Shown here piece after piece: positions 1 to 9,140 of a stretch of 64,000 nt of DNA. The DNA is taken from the NCBI GenBank assembly GCA_030432695.1, contig JAUILN010000003.1, positions 1 through 64,000 on the forward strand, in the 5' to 3' direction. Origin of the DNA: a bacterium. Lineage in GTDB: Bacteria; Planctomycetota; UBA1135; UBA2386. Below the pieces are notes generated by a model that was given only the letters and a program-made list of their open reading frames with translations, had not been told where the DNA came from and ran no database searches. The first letter of the stretch is position 1; each line of letters begins with the position of its first letter. The translations under genes and the position numbers were made by a program.

Positions 1-1
1 G

Positions 2-94
2 CCGGCATCGAGGGCCGCCGGCGGTCAGGTCGCCGTCAGCGACGTGCTACGCGATCTTGGCTTCACTCCGCCGGGAGAAAACCGCGGGTCGTGA
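2..94 (+). CDS. 3' end of an unidentified gene
   Basis: Only the last 30 codons lie in the window, so the product cannot be named. The frame is open from base 2 to TGA 92-94, has strong G/C at third codon positions, and ends VLRDLGFTPPGENRGS. Its stop overlaps the GTG at 91 of the following gene (GTGA), the usual sign of translational coupling, so the two probably form one operon. No domain can be assigned from this fragment. Confidence 0.55.
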   Translation, partial: PASRAAGGQVAVSDVLRDLGFTPPGENRGS

Positions 95-1943
95 TCGAAG
101 GCCCGCGCTTCTTGGTGATCGCCAACAACTCCGGGCAGGCGGCGTCGAGACGCGGCCCACGGTGCTGTCGTTCGGGTGGACGTCGGATCAGGTTCGGGCC
201 TGGTGGAGCCCCACCGCCGAGGACGCGCTCGCCAGCCTGGCGGCCGACCCCGCAGAACCGGAGCTGCTGCGTGGTCTCGCGGTCCGGAGCTTGTCGGCGT
301 GGGTCGGCCTGCCGGTGCTTCCGGGCCTGCTCGTTCGCGAGCGTGATGCCGCGGAGTTCCTCACACGGCGCGGTGCCGCGGCCCCCGGCATCGTGAGTCG
401 TTGGCGTCAGTGGCGAGCACTGTCACCGGATGCTGCCCTGCGAACGAGGATCGATGCGCTGCTCGAGGACGCGGCCCATGAGTCCTTCGGCTTCCCTGCC
501 AACGAGACGTGGAGCATCCGGAGCACGCTCGCCCGATGGCTCGGCAACGAGAGTCTGGGGCGCGCCAGCGACCTGGAAGCGGCGCGCACCTGGTGGGCGG
601 TCCGTCGCGAGCGGCCGGTGGAGGAGTGGATCCGTGAGGATCTCGGGATCGCTGCGGAACAGGAGATCAGCTACGCGGACGCGCTGAGTGCGGCCGTAGA
701 CGTCCCGAGCGACCGGGCACTCTTGTGGCGCCACTTCGCGTCGCTTCGCCTACGCGCCGGTCTACGGGTTCCGGAGATCGTCGCCTGCTCCGACGACTTC
801 GCACTGACGTCGGCCTGGTTGCCAGCGTGGCGCTCCGCCGCCGGCATCGATCTGCCGCGTCAGTACGTCGCTCGCCTCGCCGTGCTGATGTTCCGCGAGG
901 CGGGCACGCCGCCCGAGCTGATCGGCGAGGCCTTGCAGGAGATCGGCTCCGGGGAGCAGGTCCAACTGAAGTGGCGCGCGCCGATTCCGATGACGTTCGG
1001 GCCGCGCGTCTGGTGGCGGTCGTTCGGCGACGACGCGCGCGATGCGCTGCAGATGCGCGAGTTCCCCGAGCTGGTGATCCCGCCGCGTTGGGTCTCGGCC
1101 GAACTCCGGTGCGAGCTGTCTGTCGGAAAGGACCGCCCGTCGCTGAACTGCACCGTGTCTCAGGTGAATGCCCGGGTGCCGATGGACGGCGGTACGCGGG
1201 CGGGTCACAGCTGGGGCTCCCGCGTCGGACTCGGCGAGGCCCGCGCGCTCGATTGGGAGACCTTCTTCGGTGGCTCACTGTCGGGAACGACCGAGTTTGC
1301 GCTGCTGGTCCGCCTCGATCCGGTCGAAGCTCCGTTCTCCCATGGGGACCTCGAGGCCTGGCGCATCGCGAGCGTGCAGGCGCTTCGCCGTGACCTGGCG
1401 GAGCGGTCCGAACTTCTCCTGTCGACCGACCAGATGTTGCCGGCCCGTTGGCAGATGCCGGAGATCGCGGACGAGCTGTCGAGGCTGGCTCCGGATGTGT
1501 CGGCCCCCTCGCGGGAGCCTGCGGGCGCCAGCCTCTCCCCCTGGCTCGGCGGGAAGTTCCTCTTCGGCGTCGCCCTCCTGCTCGGTGCGGCCGTCTCGCT
1601 GTTCTTCGCCTTCTCGAAGCCCGGCGTCTCCGGCCGCGCCGCCTGGGTGGCCTGGCTCTGTGCCACCGCCCTGACCTTCTTCCGCTTCGAGACCGACTGG
1701 TTCACCGGTCCACCGCTCTACGTCTTCCTGCTGGTCGCAGCCGTCGCGGGCAGCCGCGTGCCGACGCCGCAAGGGCGCCGTGCGCCGCGCGTCTTCGCCG
1801 TCGGTATCCCACTCGCGCTCGCGCTCTGGTCGTTCGCCGCGGTGCAGGGCTGGACCGCGCCGCCCGCCGAGGGAGCGTTCTGGTCGATGCTGCTGCCGCT
1901 GTACGTGGCGATCGCGGCGGCGCTACGACCAACGCGACGCTGA
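91..1943 (+). CDS. Multi-pass membrane protein of unknown function, probable one-base frameshift near 135-150
   Basis: No family recognised. Coding starts at GTG 91 (IEGPRFLVIANNSG) in one frame, but from about base 145 the G/C-rich third position moves to another frame (VETRPTVLSFGWTSDQV), which runs to TGA 1941-1943. The span of 1853 bases is one short of a multiple of three, so one base seems to be missing near 135-150. The repaired protein would be about 617 residues: roughly 480 soluble residues with several Trp-rich stretches, then four or five hydrophobic segments near the C-terminus (for example FLFGVALLLGAAVSLFF). A TTG at 57 would give an uninterrupted reading, but that stretch has poor third-position G/C and would bury the GTGA junction with the upstream gene. 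The 3' end overlaps the convergent small membrane protein by 21 bases. Confidence 0.65.
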
Positions 1944-2243
1944 CAGGGCCTTCCGCTGCCAGAGACCGAGCAGGAGACCGCCGAGCGGGACGGTCACGAT
2001 GCCGCCCACGATCGTCGAGCCGAGGAGCAGGAAGAGGGCCATCACGAGTATTCCCTCCCAGTCTCCCGACGAGACTCCGAAGCAGACGCTGAAGGCCACC
2101 ACCGCTCCTGCGGCAGCCGCGGGCCGCAGCGCGCACGCCAGGCGCTCACCCGCGATGAGTCTGTCCGCCCCGGTGCCTGGCACCGAGGCGGACAGCAAGG
2201 GTGAACGATCAGGCCGGGTCGAACTGTTCACCCTCTCGCTCAC
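1923..2243 (-). CDS. Small two-helix membrane protein
   Basis: Predicted 106-residue protein with two hydrophobic segments (about residues 46-61 and 66-94, the latter LFLLLGSTIVGGIVTVPLGG), so probably an inner-membrane protein of unknown function. The GTG at 2243 follows the TGA of the upstream LamG gene by one base, which favours translational coupling. Odd points: the N-terminal third contains a 35-base palindrome (2161-2195) translated as LLSASVPGTGADR, and the C-terminal end overlaps the convergent gene by 21 bases. The true start could therefore lie downstream of the palindrome. Function cannot be inferred. Confidence 0.5.
   Translation of the reverse strand: MSERVNSSTRPDRSPLLSASVPGTGADRLIAGERLACALRPAAAAGAVVAFSVCFGVSSGDWEGILVMALFLLLGSTIVGGIVTVPLGGLLLGLWQRKALSASRWS
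2161..2195. repeat. REP-like palindrome, type A
   Basis: A 35-base near-perfect palindrome: 17-base arms starting CTGTCCGCCCCGGTGCC around a single central T, with one mismatch between arms. Its core GGTGCCTGGCACC recurs in the elements at 36903 and 39451, so this is a dispersed repeat and not a local terminator. It lies inside the 5' part of the small membrane protein gene. Confidence 0.75.
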
Positions 2244-2244
2244 C

Positions 2245-3378
2245 TCACGGCTGGATCGCGAAGGCGATCGCGTTGGAGGCGGTGAGGCCCTGCGGGCCGC
2301 AGGCGTCGAGCGAGATGAACTGGGCGGCGATGGTGATGCCGCTCGGGACGGTGGCGCCGATCGGCAGCGGGAAGTGGGCGGTGCCCAGGGCGTCGACGGT
2401 GGCCGCGTAACCGCCGACCAGCAGGGTCAGGTCCAGCCAGATGTCGATGCCCTGCAGCGGGAACGGCGAGCTGACGGCGTTGCCGGAGAACGCGCAGATC
2501 GTCGAGCTGCCCGGGGCGCCGGGGTGGGCGACGAGGCCGAAGCCCTGGTTGCCGACCTGCGGGATCGAGGTCGGCGCGACCTGGATCGCACCGCTGCAGC
2601 CCGCGGTGCTCATGCCGAGGACGGCGCCGGGGAACGGCTGCGAGGTCAGCGTCGGCACGTTGTTGGTGTAGGTCACCGAGCCGCTCATCGTGGCGTGGCG
2701 GCCAGCCGACGTGTCCATCAGGTTGTTGTCGAAGCTCCAGGTCGACACACCACCGGGCACGGTGTTCAGCGCCTGGTTCATCGTCGCCTGGATCTCCGCG
2801 GCGCTACGCGCGTAGGGCCACAGCCGCACTTCGTCGATGCTGCCGTTCCAGACCTCGATCGGAGTGGCAACGTCGGAGCCCTTGCCGATGCGCAGCACGT
2901 TGCCCTGGTCACGCAGCGCGCCGGAGCCGTTGGCGGAGCCGACTTCCATGCCGTTGACGAACAGCCGCGAGGTGCTGCCGTCCCAGGTGGCGGCGAAGTG
3001 GGTCCAGGCGAGGAGCTGGCCGGGAGTGAACGGCCAGGTCACGTTGTAGGTGCCGTTGGTGGTCTGGACCAACCAGCGGATCGCCGTGTTGTTGTTGTTG
3101 CCGGCTTCGACGCGCAGGAAGTACGACTCCTGGCCGGCATTGCCGTTCTGGCGGAGGATCGTCGGGTAACGCCAGCTCGGACCGATCGTCGCGTCGTCGT
3201 AGGTCGCCCACGCTTCGACGGTGATCCCGCCCTGCGGGACGATCTCCGGCGAGTAGGGCACCTCGACGTAGCCGTCGACGAGGTTGCTGAGGGTGATGCC
3301 GGCGTTCTGGGCGGCGAGCGGAGTGGAGAGCGCGGCCAGCCCGGTCAGGGCGGCGGCGAGGGCGATGCGGTTCGACAT
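2245..3378 (-). CDS. Secreted LamG-domain protein with C-terminal GC module
   Basis: A 377-residue secreted protein. The ATG at 3378 gives a clean signal peptide (MSNRIALAAALTGLAALSTP, cleavage near LAAQ, residue 24). Residues about 30-215 look like a concanavalin A/LamG_3 jelly roll: GGITVEAWATY, a W-x-HFAATWDGSTSRLFVNG strand pair and GSIDEVRLWPYARS, the standard series for this fold, which usually binds carbohydrate or protein ligands. From about residue 258 (GCSGAIQ) it carries the C-terminal module shared by seven other secreted proteins of the window, including the late Q-rich strand (SGITIAAQFISLD) and a terminal SNA motif. Ligand unknown. The small membrane gene follows after one base. 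Confidence 0.85.
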   Translation of the reverse strand: MSNRIALAAALTGLAALSTPLAAQNAGITLSNLVDGYVEVPYSPEIVPQGGITVEAWATYDDATIGPSWRYPTILRQNGNAGQESYFLRVEAGNNNNTAIRWLVQTTNGTYNVTWPFTPGQLLAWTHFAATWDGSTSRLFVNGMEVGSANGSGALRDQGNVLRIGKGSDVATPIEVWNGSIDEVRLWPYARSAAEIQATMNQALNTVPGGVSTWSFDNNLMDTSAGRHATMSGSVTYTNNVPTLTSQPFPGAVLGMSTAGCSGAIQVAPTSIPQVGNQGFGLVAHPGAPGSSTICAFSGNAVSSPFPLQGIDIWLDLTLLVGGYAATVDALGTAHFPLPIGATVPSGITIAAQFISLDACGPQGLTASNAIAFAIQP

Positions 3379-3494
3379 CTGGTTCGGTGGAATTGGGGGG
3401 GGGAACACGAGCCGGACAAGGCTAGCGATTCGTCGATCGGCGTGGGCGGTCCGAGTTGCCCGGGTCGATCGTTCCGGACCGACTTTCCGATCGG

Positions 3495-4004
3495 TCAACT
3501 CGCGTCGGGGTCCTGCGCAGCGAGCCGTTCCCGGTGGGCTTCCCAGGCCGTGCGTGGTGGCCGGCTCTGGCGCCCCGCGCGGTTCCACAAGAGCAGTCCG
3601 TAGAAGGCGCCAACCGCCGGGACGAAGACGCACTGGCCGGTGACGAGCAGGATCCACAGGGAGCCGAGCACCAGGTAGAGGAACCCGTCATTCGTTCCGC
3701 GCGCCGCCGCGTCCCATTCGCTGAAGAGCAGGGCCACCAACCATGCGGCCACGAGGAACTGGGCGGCACCGAGAGCGACCATCCCGACCTGGAGATCGGC
3801 CAGGCGCCGGTAGTTCCCGGCGAGCAATGCTCCCAGAAGGGACGTGCAGAGAGCCTGGGCCGCGACCGGTCCCGAGTGGGTCGTCACGTCCAGGTCGTCC
3901 GCAGCACCGACGACGACCCACAGCACCGTGGAGAGCAGGCCCGATCCTGCCGCGGCGAAGAACGCAGTGACCGCGCAGGTCGACGTGCTCGGACGGTCAC
4001 CCAT
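3495..4004 (-). CDS. Multi-pass membrane protein, unknown function
   Basis: A 169-residue protein with four hydrophobic stretches (for example AVTAFFAAAGSGLLSTVLWV, MVALGAAQFLVAAWLVALLF, LVLGSLWILLVTGQCVFV), so an inner-membrane protein, followed by a basic cytoplasmic-looking tail. ATG 4004 (or GTG 4007) overlaps the TGA of the aldo/keto reductase gene, so translation is probably coupled to it. No family recognised. It is the last gene of the operon running from 6243 down to 3495. Confidence 0.75.
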   Translation of the reverse strand: MGDRPSTSTCAVTAFFAAAGSGLLSTVLWVVVGAADDLDVTTHSGPVAAQALCTSLLGALLAGNYRRLADLQVGMVALGAAQFLVAAWLVALLFSEWDAAARGTNDGFLYLVLGSLWILLVTGQCVFVPAVGAFYGLLLWNRAGRQSRPPRTAWEAHRERLAAQDPDAS

Positions 4005-4957
4005 CACTCATCCCATAGATTCGCCAGCGTGTAGGGCCCGTCCTCGAACACCCAGAACTCCCCATCCACGTAGCGGCGGTGCCGGTCGAGCCCATCCAGC
4101 TCCTGCATCGCCACTGCGTCGAGCCGCACGTCGCACGCCGCCAGGTTCTCGGCCAGTCGCTTCGGGTTCACCGACTTGGGGATCACCGAGGTGCCGCGCT
4201 GCAGCGCCCACGCGATCAGCACCTGGCCCTTGGTCGCCCCGACCCGCGCCGCGACGGTCGCCAGCGTCGGGTCCTCCAGCAGCACCGGCTCGTCGGCGAG
4301 CCGCATCCCGTCGGGTCGGTCGGGCGAGCCGAGGGGCGAGTAGGCGGTGATCGCCACGCCGAGCTCACGGCAGCCGTCGACCAACTCCTGCTGGCGCAGG
4401 TAGGGATGCATCTCGACCTGGTTGATCGCCGGCTGGATGCGAGCCTCGGCGCACAGGCCGCGCGTCTTCTTCAGGCTGAAGTTCGAGACGCCGAGGTAGC
4501 GGGTCAGTCCCTGGTCGACGCCGGCCTCCATCGCCTGCCAGGTGGTCGTCACCGGCAGGTCTCCGAGGTCGATCATCTGGCGGCCGTTCTCGGGCACCAC
4601 CACGTCGTTGGGCAGCGCCACCGGCCAGTGCATCAGGTACAGGTCCAACTGCTCGAGCCGCAATTCGCTCAGGGTCTTGCGCAGCGCCGGCAGCACGTCG
4701 TCCGGGGCGTGGAAGCTGTTCCACAGCTTGGAGGTGATCCAGAGGTCGTCGCGGGTCACGAGGCCGTCGGCGAAGCACTTCGCCAGCGCCTCGCCAACCT
4801 CCGCCTCGTTGCCGTAGATCGCCGCGCAGTCGATGTGGCGGTAGCCGAGGCGGATGGCTTCGGTGACGGCCGTGCCGACTTCGCCGGGCTTCGACTTCCA
4901 GGTACCGAGTCCGAATGCCGGAAGCTTGCCGCCGTCGTGCAGGGTGAGGGTCTTCAT
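4004..4957 (-). CDS. Aldo/keto reductase
   Basis: A 317-residue NADP(H)-dependent oxidoreductase of the aldo/keto reductase family, cytoplasmic, reducing aldehydes or ketones to alcohols. The four catalytic residues sit at the canonical positions: D43 and Y48 (YRHIDCAAIYGNE), K77 (ITSKLWN) and H110 (LYLMHWP). GVSNFS, the AYSPLGSP turn and the NADP-binding IPKSVNPKRLAEN segment near the C-terminus are all present. Length and start (ATG 4957) fit the family. Substrate cannot be read from sequence. It follows the beta-helix gene by 35 bases and overlaps the next membrane gene, so it sits mid-operon. Confidence 0.95.
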   Translation of the reverse strand: MKTLTLHDGGKLPAFGLGTWKSKPGEVGTAVTEAIRLGYRHIDCAAIYGNEAEVGEALAKCFADGLVTRDDLWITSKLWNSFHAPDDVLPALRKTLSELRLEQLDLYLMHWPVALPNDVVVPENGRQMIDLGDLPVTTTWQAMEAGVDQGLTRYLGVSNFSLKKTRGLCAEARIQPAINQVEMHPYLRQQELVDGCRELGVAITAYSPLGSPDRPDGMRLADEPVLLEDPTLATVAARVGATKGQVLIAWALQRGTSVIPKSVNPKRLAENLAACDVRLDAVAMQELDGLDRHRRYVDGEFWVFEDGPYTLANLWDE

Positions 4958-4992
4958 ACTCGCGTGCACGCTAACCCGGATCGCTCCCGACT

Positions 4993-6243
4993 TCAGCGGA
5001 GCACCAGCGGGTGTGCCGTGCCGAGCACCAGTTCGTCGTCGGGCGTCAGCACGATCGGCTGGAACACCACCGGCACCGGTCGAGCGAGCGTTGGCCCGGC
5101 GAGCGAGAAGCTCCGGAAGCCGGAGCCGGGCACGCTCCCCGAGTCGACGACCGGTGCGGTGAGGACCACCCACAGCGGGCCGAACGGCGTGCTGCTGGGC
5201 GTCCCCTGGACCTCGACGACCGTCGCGACCAGGTCGTTCGGCCGGGCCGCCACGCGCACGTCGATCCGGCCGGTCTGCGCGTGCAGGCTCGCGCGCACGC
5301 TCGGCACCGGCACTTCGACCACCGGCGCGTCGCCGACGATCGCGGTGGTGGCGTCGCTGCGGATCTCCACCCGCTCGCCGATGCGCACGGTGCCGTTCCA
5401 CGCCGAGAGCGCCGGCCCGGGCACTCCGTAGAGACTGCCGCCGGTCAGCAGCGTGTCGCCGGCCAGCGTCAGGTCGCCGCCGCGGATGCGCACCGCGGGG
5501 AACAGGTTCGGTGCGGAGATCGAACCGGCGCTGCCCTCGATGGTGCTGTCGGTGATCGACAGGTTCGAGTCGTCCACCCGCAGCGACGGAGTGCGGATCA
5601 CCGCGCGGATCGTGACGCCGGCGAGTTCGAGATCGCTGCGCACCGCGTGGATCGGCAGGAGTTCGGCGCTGTCGACGAACGCGATCGATGCACAGTCCTC
5701 GGTGGCGAGCAGGTACTCCTCCGGTCCGAGCGCCCCGCGGATGCCGAAGTCGACGAAGCAGACCGCGCCCGCGCAGGCCCGGACCCGCACCTGTTCGCCG
5801 GTGAGGTAGACGCCCGGTCGGCGGATCACCAGCCGCGTGCCTTCGACCACCACCACTCCCGCGCAGTCGTGCAGTACCAGCGACGGTTCGCCGCGGGGGA
5901 ATGCGTCGGTGACCAACACCTCGCCGCCGCGGAACTCGACGACCTCGGCCCGCGGCAGATCGGCGATCTCCACCGCGGTCTGCGGACCGCCATCGAGGAC
6001 TACCCCTGCATCGCAGTCGATCGTGAGGCCTTTCGCGATCCGGCAGCCGTGGTAGCGCGCGGCGCGGACCTCCAGCCGGTCGCCGGGTGCGGCGGCATCG
6101 ATCGCCTGCTGCAGCGCGTCACCGCCGCCGGACACCACGATCGTGTTCTGTGCGGCGATCGCGCCCACGCAGCAGAGCGCGCAGAGGATCGCGGCGAGCC
6201 GGATCCACCGGTCTCGGAGCTGTCGGGGCATGTGCGTGCTCAT
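4993..6243 (-). CDS. Secreted right-handed beta-helix-like protein
   Basis: A 416-residue exported protein: hydrophobic signal segment (RLAAILCALCCVGAIAAQ) after a short basic N-terminus, then short strand/turn units such as GGGDALQQAIDAAAPGDRLEVRA, TIDCDAGVVLDGG, LVLHDCAGVVVVEGTRLVI and VDDSNLSITDSTIEGS. This periodic pattern and the opening ALQQAIDAA..GD are typical of right-handed parallel beta-helix proteins (NosD/pectate-lyase-like fold). No enzymatic residues can be pinned down, so a structural or binding role is as likely as a carbohydrate-active one. First gene of a minus-strand operon with the aldo/keto reductase and a membrane protein. Confidence 0.75.
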   Translation of the reverse strand: MSTHMPRQLRDRWIRLAAILCALCCVGAIAAQNTIVVSGGGDALQQAIDAAAPGDRLEVRAARYHGCRIAKGLTIDCDAGVVLDGGPQTAVEIADLPRAEVVEFRGGEVLVTDAFPRGEPSLVLHDCAGVVVVEGTRLVIRRPGVYLTGEQVRVRACAGAVCFVDFGIRGALGPEEYLLATEDCASIAFVDSAELLPIHAVRSDLELAGVTIRAVIRTPSLRVDDSNLSITDSTIEGSAGSISAPNLFPAVRIRGGDLTLAGDTLLTGGSLYGVPGPALSAWNGTVRIGERVEIRSDATTAIVGDAPVVEVPVPSVRASLHAQTGRIDVRVAARPNDLVATVVEVQGTPSSTPFGPLWVVLTAPVVDSGSVPGSGFRSFSLAGPTLARPVPVVFQPIVLTPDDELVLGTAHPLVLR

Positions 6244-6371
6244 CGTTTGGTTTCCGGCCGGACGCGTCTACGTCGCGGCGGAGGGAAGGGGCTTGCCGAA
6301 CCGCAGCTCGGTCCGGTCGGCAGGACTGCGCGGATTCCGCTACAACCGGACGGAGCCTCCGGAGCGCCCGC

Positions 6372-8090
6372 ATGCCTTGCCGACCGCTGATCCTCCCCGT
6401 GCTGCTGTGTGTCAGCGGGACCCTCGTCCAACCGCGAGCCGTTCATGCCCAGCGCTGCCGTCTCGTGCGCGACATCGCGCCGGGTGGTAGTCCGGCGTCT
6501 CCACAGGCCTTGGCCTGCGCGTTCGGCGATCGGCTGTTCTTCTCGGCGAGCGACTCGCGCCACGGCCTCGAGTTGTGGGTGCTCGACGATTCCACGGGAG
6601 CGCTGACCGGCATCGACATCGACCCGGCCACGGGCTCCGATCCGCGCGGGTTCGCCGAGCTGGGGCAGCGCGTGGTGTTCTCGGCGCAGACGGTCGCCGA
6701 GGGTCGCGAGCCGTGGATCAGCGACGGCACCGTCGCGGGCACCCTGCCGCTCGGCGACCTCGTGCCGGGCAGCAGGCCGTCGGATCCCGACGAGTTCGTC
6801 TCCGCTGGCGGCCGCGTGTTCTTCACCGCTACGGAGCCCGCGGCCGGGCGCGAGCTGTGGATCACCGACGGCACGCCAGCGGGCACTCGGCGAGTCGCGG
6901 ACATCCGGCCCGGCACGCTCGGCAGCGACCCGCACGGTCTGACCGCCTACGGCGGCGGCGTGCTACTGTCGGCCAACGATGGGGTGGTCGGCTCCGAGTT
7001 GTGGATCACCGACGGTACGACCGCCGGCACGCGGCTCCTGCGCGACCTGAACCCCGGCACCAACAACGGCTCGCCCGCCGGCTTCACCCTCCACGACGGT
7101 TCGGTCTGGTTCAGCGCACGGGACCGCAATGCAGGGATCGAGCTCTGGAGCACCGACGGCACGTCGAGCGGCACCTCGCTCTACGCCGACATCCATCCGT
7201 CGGGGGACTCGCGACCCTCCGATCTGGTGTCGTTCGGCTCGCGCCTGCTGTTCGCGGCCAATGGGCCCGGAGTCGGCATCGAACTATTCGGCACGCTACC
7301 CGGCGGCGGAGTCGGGCTGATCCACGACATCCGGCCGGGCGGTCCGAGCAGTTCGCCACGCGAGCTGGTCGCGGCGGAGGGCCGGGTGTGGTTCCGCGCC
7401 AGCGACGGTCCACAGGGCAACGAGCTGTGGTCGACCGACGGGACCTCGGCCGGCACGGTCTCGTCGGGCGACCTCCGCGCGGGCGGCACCGGCAGCCAAC
7501 CGACCGGGCTCGTCGCGTTCGGCGCGCATTGCTACTTCGTGGCCAACGACGGCGGTGGTGACGGGCTCTGGACGGCGGAGCTTCCGGGTGTGCTGCCGCG
7601 GCGGGTCTGCTCGCTCACCGCGCCGCGCGGCCTCGCACTGTGCGGTTGCCGCCTCTACTGCGGTGCGGTCTCCGACCCGTTGCTCAGCGTCGAACTACAC
7701 GTGGTGGAGGACCTCGGTGCGGCGGTGCGCGGAGTCGGCGCGGGCTGTCTCGCCAGCATGAGCTTCGAGGCTTCGCTGCCACGACTCGGCAACACGACGA
7801 CGCTGCGGGGTCGCAACGCGCCGCCGGGCACGCTCGGCCTCTTGGTCTTCGATGCGGCGTTACGTGCTCCGCAGCCGTTGCCGGGACCGCTCGCCTGCGC
7901 AGGGCGCGTCCAGCCGCTGATCGTGCTCGGCCCGGTCGCCGGATCGCCCACGTCGTGGTCGTTCGGCCTGACGATTCCGAACGACCCGACCTTGCAGGGC
8001 GTCTGCCTGCCGACGCAGTCGTGGTGGATCGCCCCCACACCGCTGGCAATCGCCACCACGCGGACGTTGCTGCTGTCGCTGGGTCGCTGA
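6372..8090 (+). CDS. Secreted ELWxxDGT-repeat protein (short form)
   Basis: A 572-residue exported protein (signal peptide ending VHAQ near residue 27). It contains about seven repeats of the ELWxxDGT type (ELWITDGTPAGT, ELWITDGTTAGT, ELWSTDGTSSGT), spaced roughly 45-50 residues apart with intervening DIxPGxxxSxP and FxAxDxxxGxELW strands, probably a beta-propeller-like surface domain. From about residue 455 (GAGCLASMSF) the shared C-terminal module follows, with its IPNDPTLQGVCLPTQ motif. Start ATG 6372 is the first in frame before the signal segment. It faces away from the beta-helix operon (129 bases between starts) and converges on the ATP-grasp gene with a 4-base gap. Confidence 0.9.
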   Translation: MPCRPLILPVLLCVSGTLVQPRAVHAQRCRLVRDIAPGGSPASPQALACAFGDRLFFSASDSRHGLELWVLDDSTGALTGIDIDPATGSDPRGFAELGQRVVFSAQTVAEGREPWISDGTVAGTLPLGDLVPGSRPSDPDEFVSAGGRVFFTATEPAAGRELWITDGTPAGTRRVADIRPGTLGSDPHGLTAYGGGVLLSANDGVVGSELWITDGTTAGTRLLRDLNPGTNNGSPAGFTLHDGSVWFSARDRNAGIELWSTDGTSSGTSLYADIHPSGDSRPSDLVSFGSRLLFAANGPGVGIELFGTLPGGGVGLIHDIRPGGPSSSPRELVAAEGRVWFRASDGPQGNELWSTDGTSAGTVSSGDLRAGGTGSQPTGLVAFGAHCYFVANDGGGDGLWTAELPGVLPRRVCSLTAPRGLALCGCRLYCGAVSDPLLSVELHVVEDLGAAVRGVGAGCLASMSFEASLPRLGNTTTLRGRNAPPGTLGLLVFDAALRAPQPLPGPLACAGRVQPLIVLGPVAGSPTSWSFGLTIPNDPTLQGVCLPTQSWWIAPTPLAIATTRTLLLSLGR

Positions 8091-8094
8091 GCGA

Positions 8095-8988
8095 TCAGCT
8101 GCACCGCGCCAGCAAGGCTCTCGCCAGGGCCTCGCCCGCCGCCGGCGCATGCCGGAAGAACAGCGAGGGCTCTACCAGCTCGAGTTCGTTGAGCAGCAGC
8201 TCGCCCGCCGCATCGCGCAGGAAGTCGACGCGCGCCAGCAGCAGCGGCGCGTCGACGCCGCAGTGCTGCTCGGCGGTCCGCACGATGCGCAGGGCCAGCT
8301 CGCGTTCGGCGTCGCCCGCGTCCCAAGGTTCGTCGGTCGCCCCGAAGTCGTCCTGCACCCGGTAGTCGCCCGGCGGCGGGATCTTGCGGACGCCGTGGGT
8401 CACCTGGCCGTCGACCACGATCAGCGAGTACTCGCCCTCGCGCTCGACGCTGTCGAGATACGGCTGGACCATCGCGTCGCCGGCGGCGAGCAGCGCGTCG
8501 ACGTGGCGCTGCGCCGCGGGCAGCGCCGCCGCGGTCGCGTCGAACCGCAGCGTGCCCTTCGAGGTCGCGCCGACCATCGGCTTGGCGAAGGCGCGCTGCC
8601 AGCCGCGGGTCGCGCAGAGTTCGGCCACGTCCACCCGCGTGCCGCGGCTCAGCCAGGCGGTGGGCGTGACCGGGACACCGAGGCGCTGCAGGTCGTGGAG
8701 GTAGGACTTGTGGACGTTCCAGAGGACCACCGGTGCCGGGTTCCACAGCCTCGTGCGCGCACCGACCTCCTCGACCCAGCGGGTGAAGGCGTCGATCTTC
8801 GGCACGTAGTCCCAGGTGGTGCGGATCAGGCAGGCGTCGAACGACGACCAGTCGACCGCGGGGTCGTCCCAGACGGGGTGCTCCAGCTGGGCCCCGGCAT
8901 GGCGGAGGGCGTCGTGGAACGGGCGGTCGTCGTGCTCCCACGACGGCAGGGAGGCGCAGGTGGCGAGGGCGATGCGGGGTGCGGGCAC
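8095..8988 (-). CDS. ATP-grasp domain protein (glutathione synthetase/RimK-like)
   Basis: A 297-residue cytoplasmic ATP-grasp ligase-like protein. N-terminal part has the LIRTTWDYV motif typical of an uncharacterised ATP-grasp subfamily, then WNVHKSYLHDLQRLGVPVTPT, the lysine-bearing FAKPMVGATSKGT strand, MVQPYLDSVEREGEYSLIV (acidic ATP-grasp edge) and metal-binding RVDFLRD...LLLNELELVEPSLFF. Such enzymes join a carboxylate to an amine or thiol using ATP; the substrates here are unknown. GTG 8988 is the chosen start because the family's opening strand (PRIALATCAS) begins there. Confidence 0.85.
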   Translation of the reverse strand: MPAPRIALATCASLPSWEHDDRPFHDALRHAGAQLEHPVWDDPAVDWSSFDACLIRTTWDYVPKIDAFTRWVEEVGARTRLWNPAPVVLWNVHKSYLHDLQRLGVPVTPTAWLSRGTRVDVAELCATRGWQRAFAKPMVGATSKGTLRFDATAAALPAAQRHVDALLAAGDAMVQPYLDSVEREGEYSLIVVDGQVTHGVRKIPPPGDYRVQDDFGATDEPWDAGDAERELALRIVRTAEQHCGVDAPLLLARVDFLRDAAGELLLNELELVEPSLFFRHAPAAGEALARALLARCS

Positions 8989-9140
8989 GCGGTGATTGCG
9001 GCACGTCGTGGGCGCCGAGTCCAGCCTGTCTCGCGGGACATCGCGGGTGGGCCGATCGCTACCCTGGAGCGCTTCGCAGGAAACCGTCTTCGTCTGCAAC
9101 GCGAAGGCCCGAGCCGGGACACGTCCTGCCCAGATCACCC

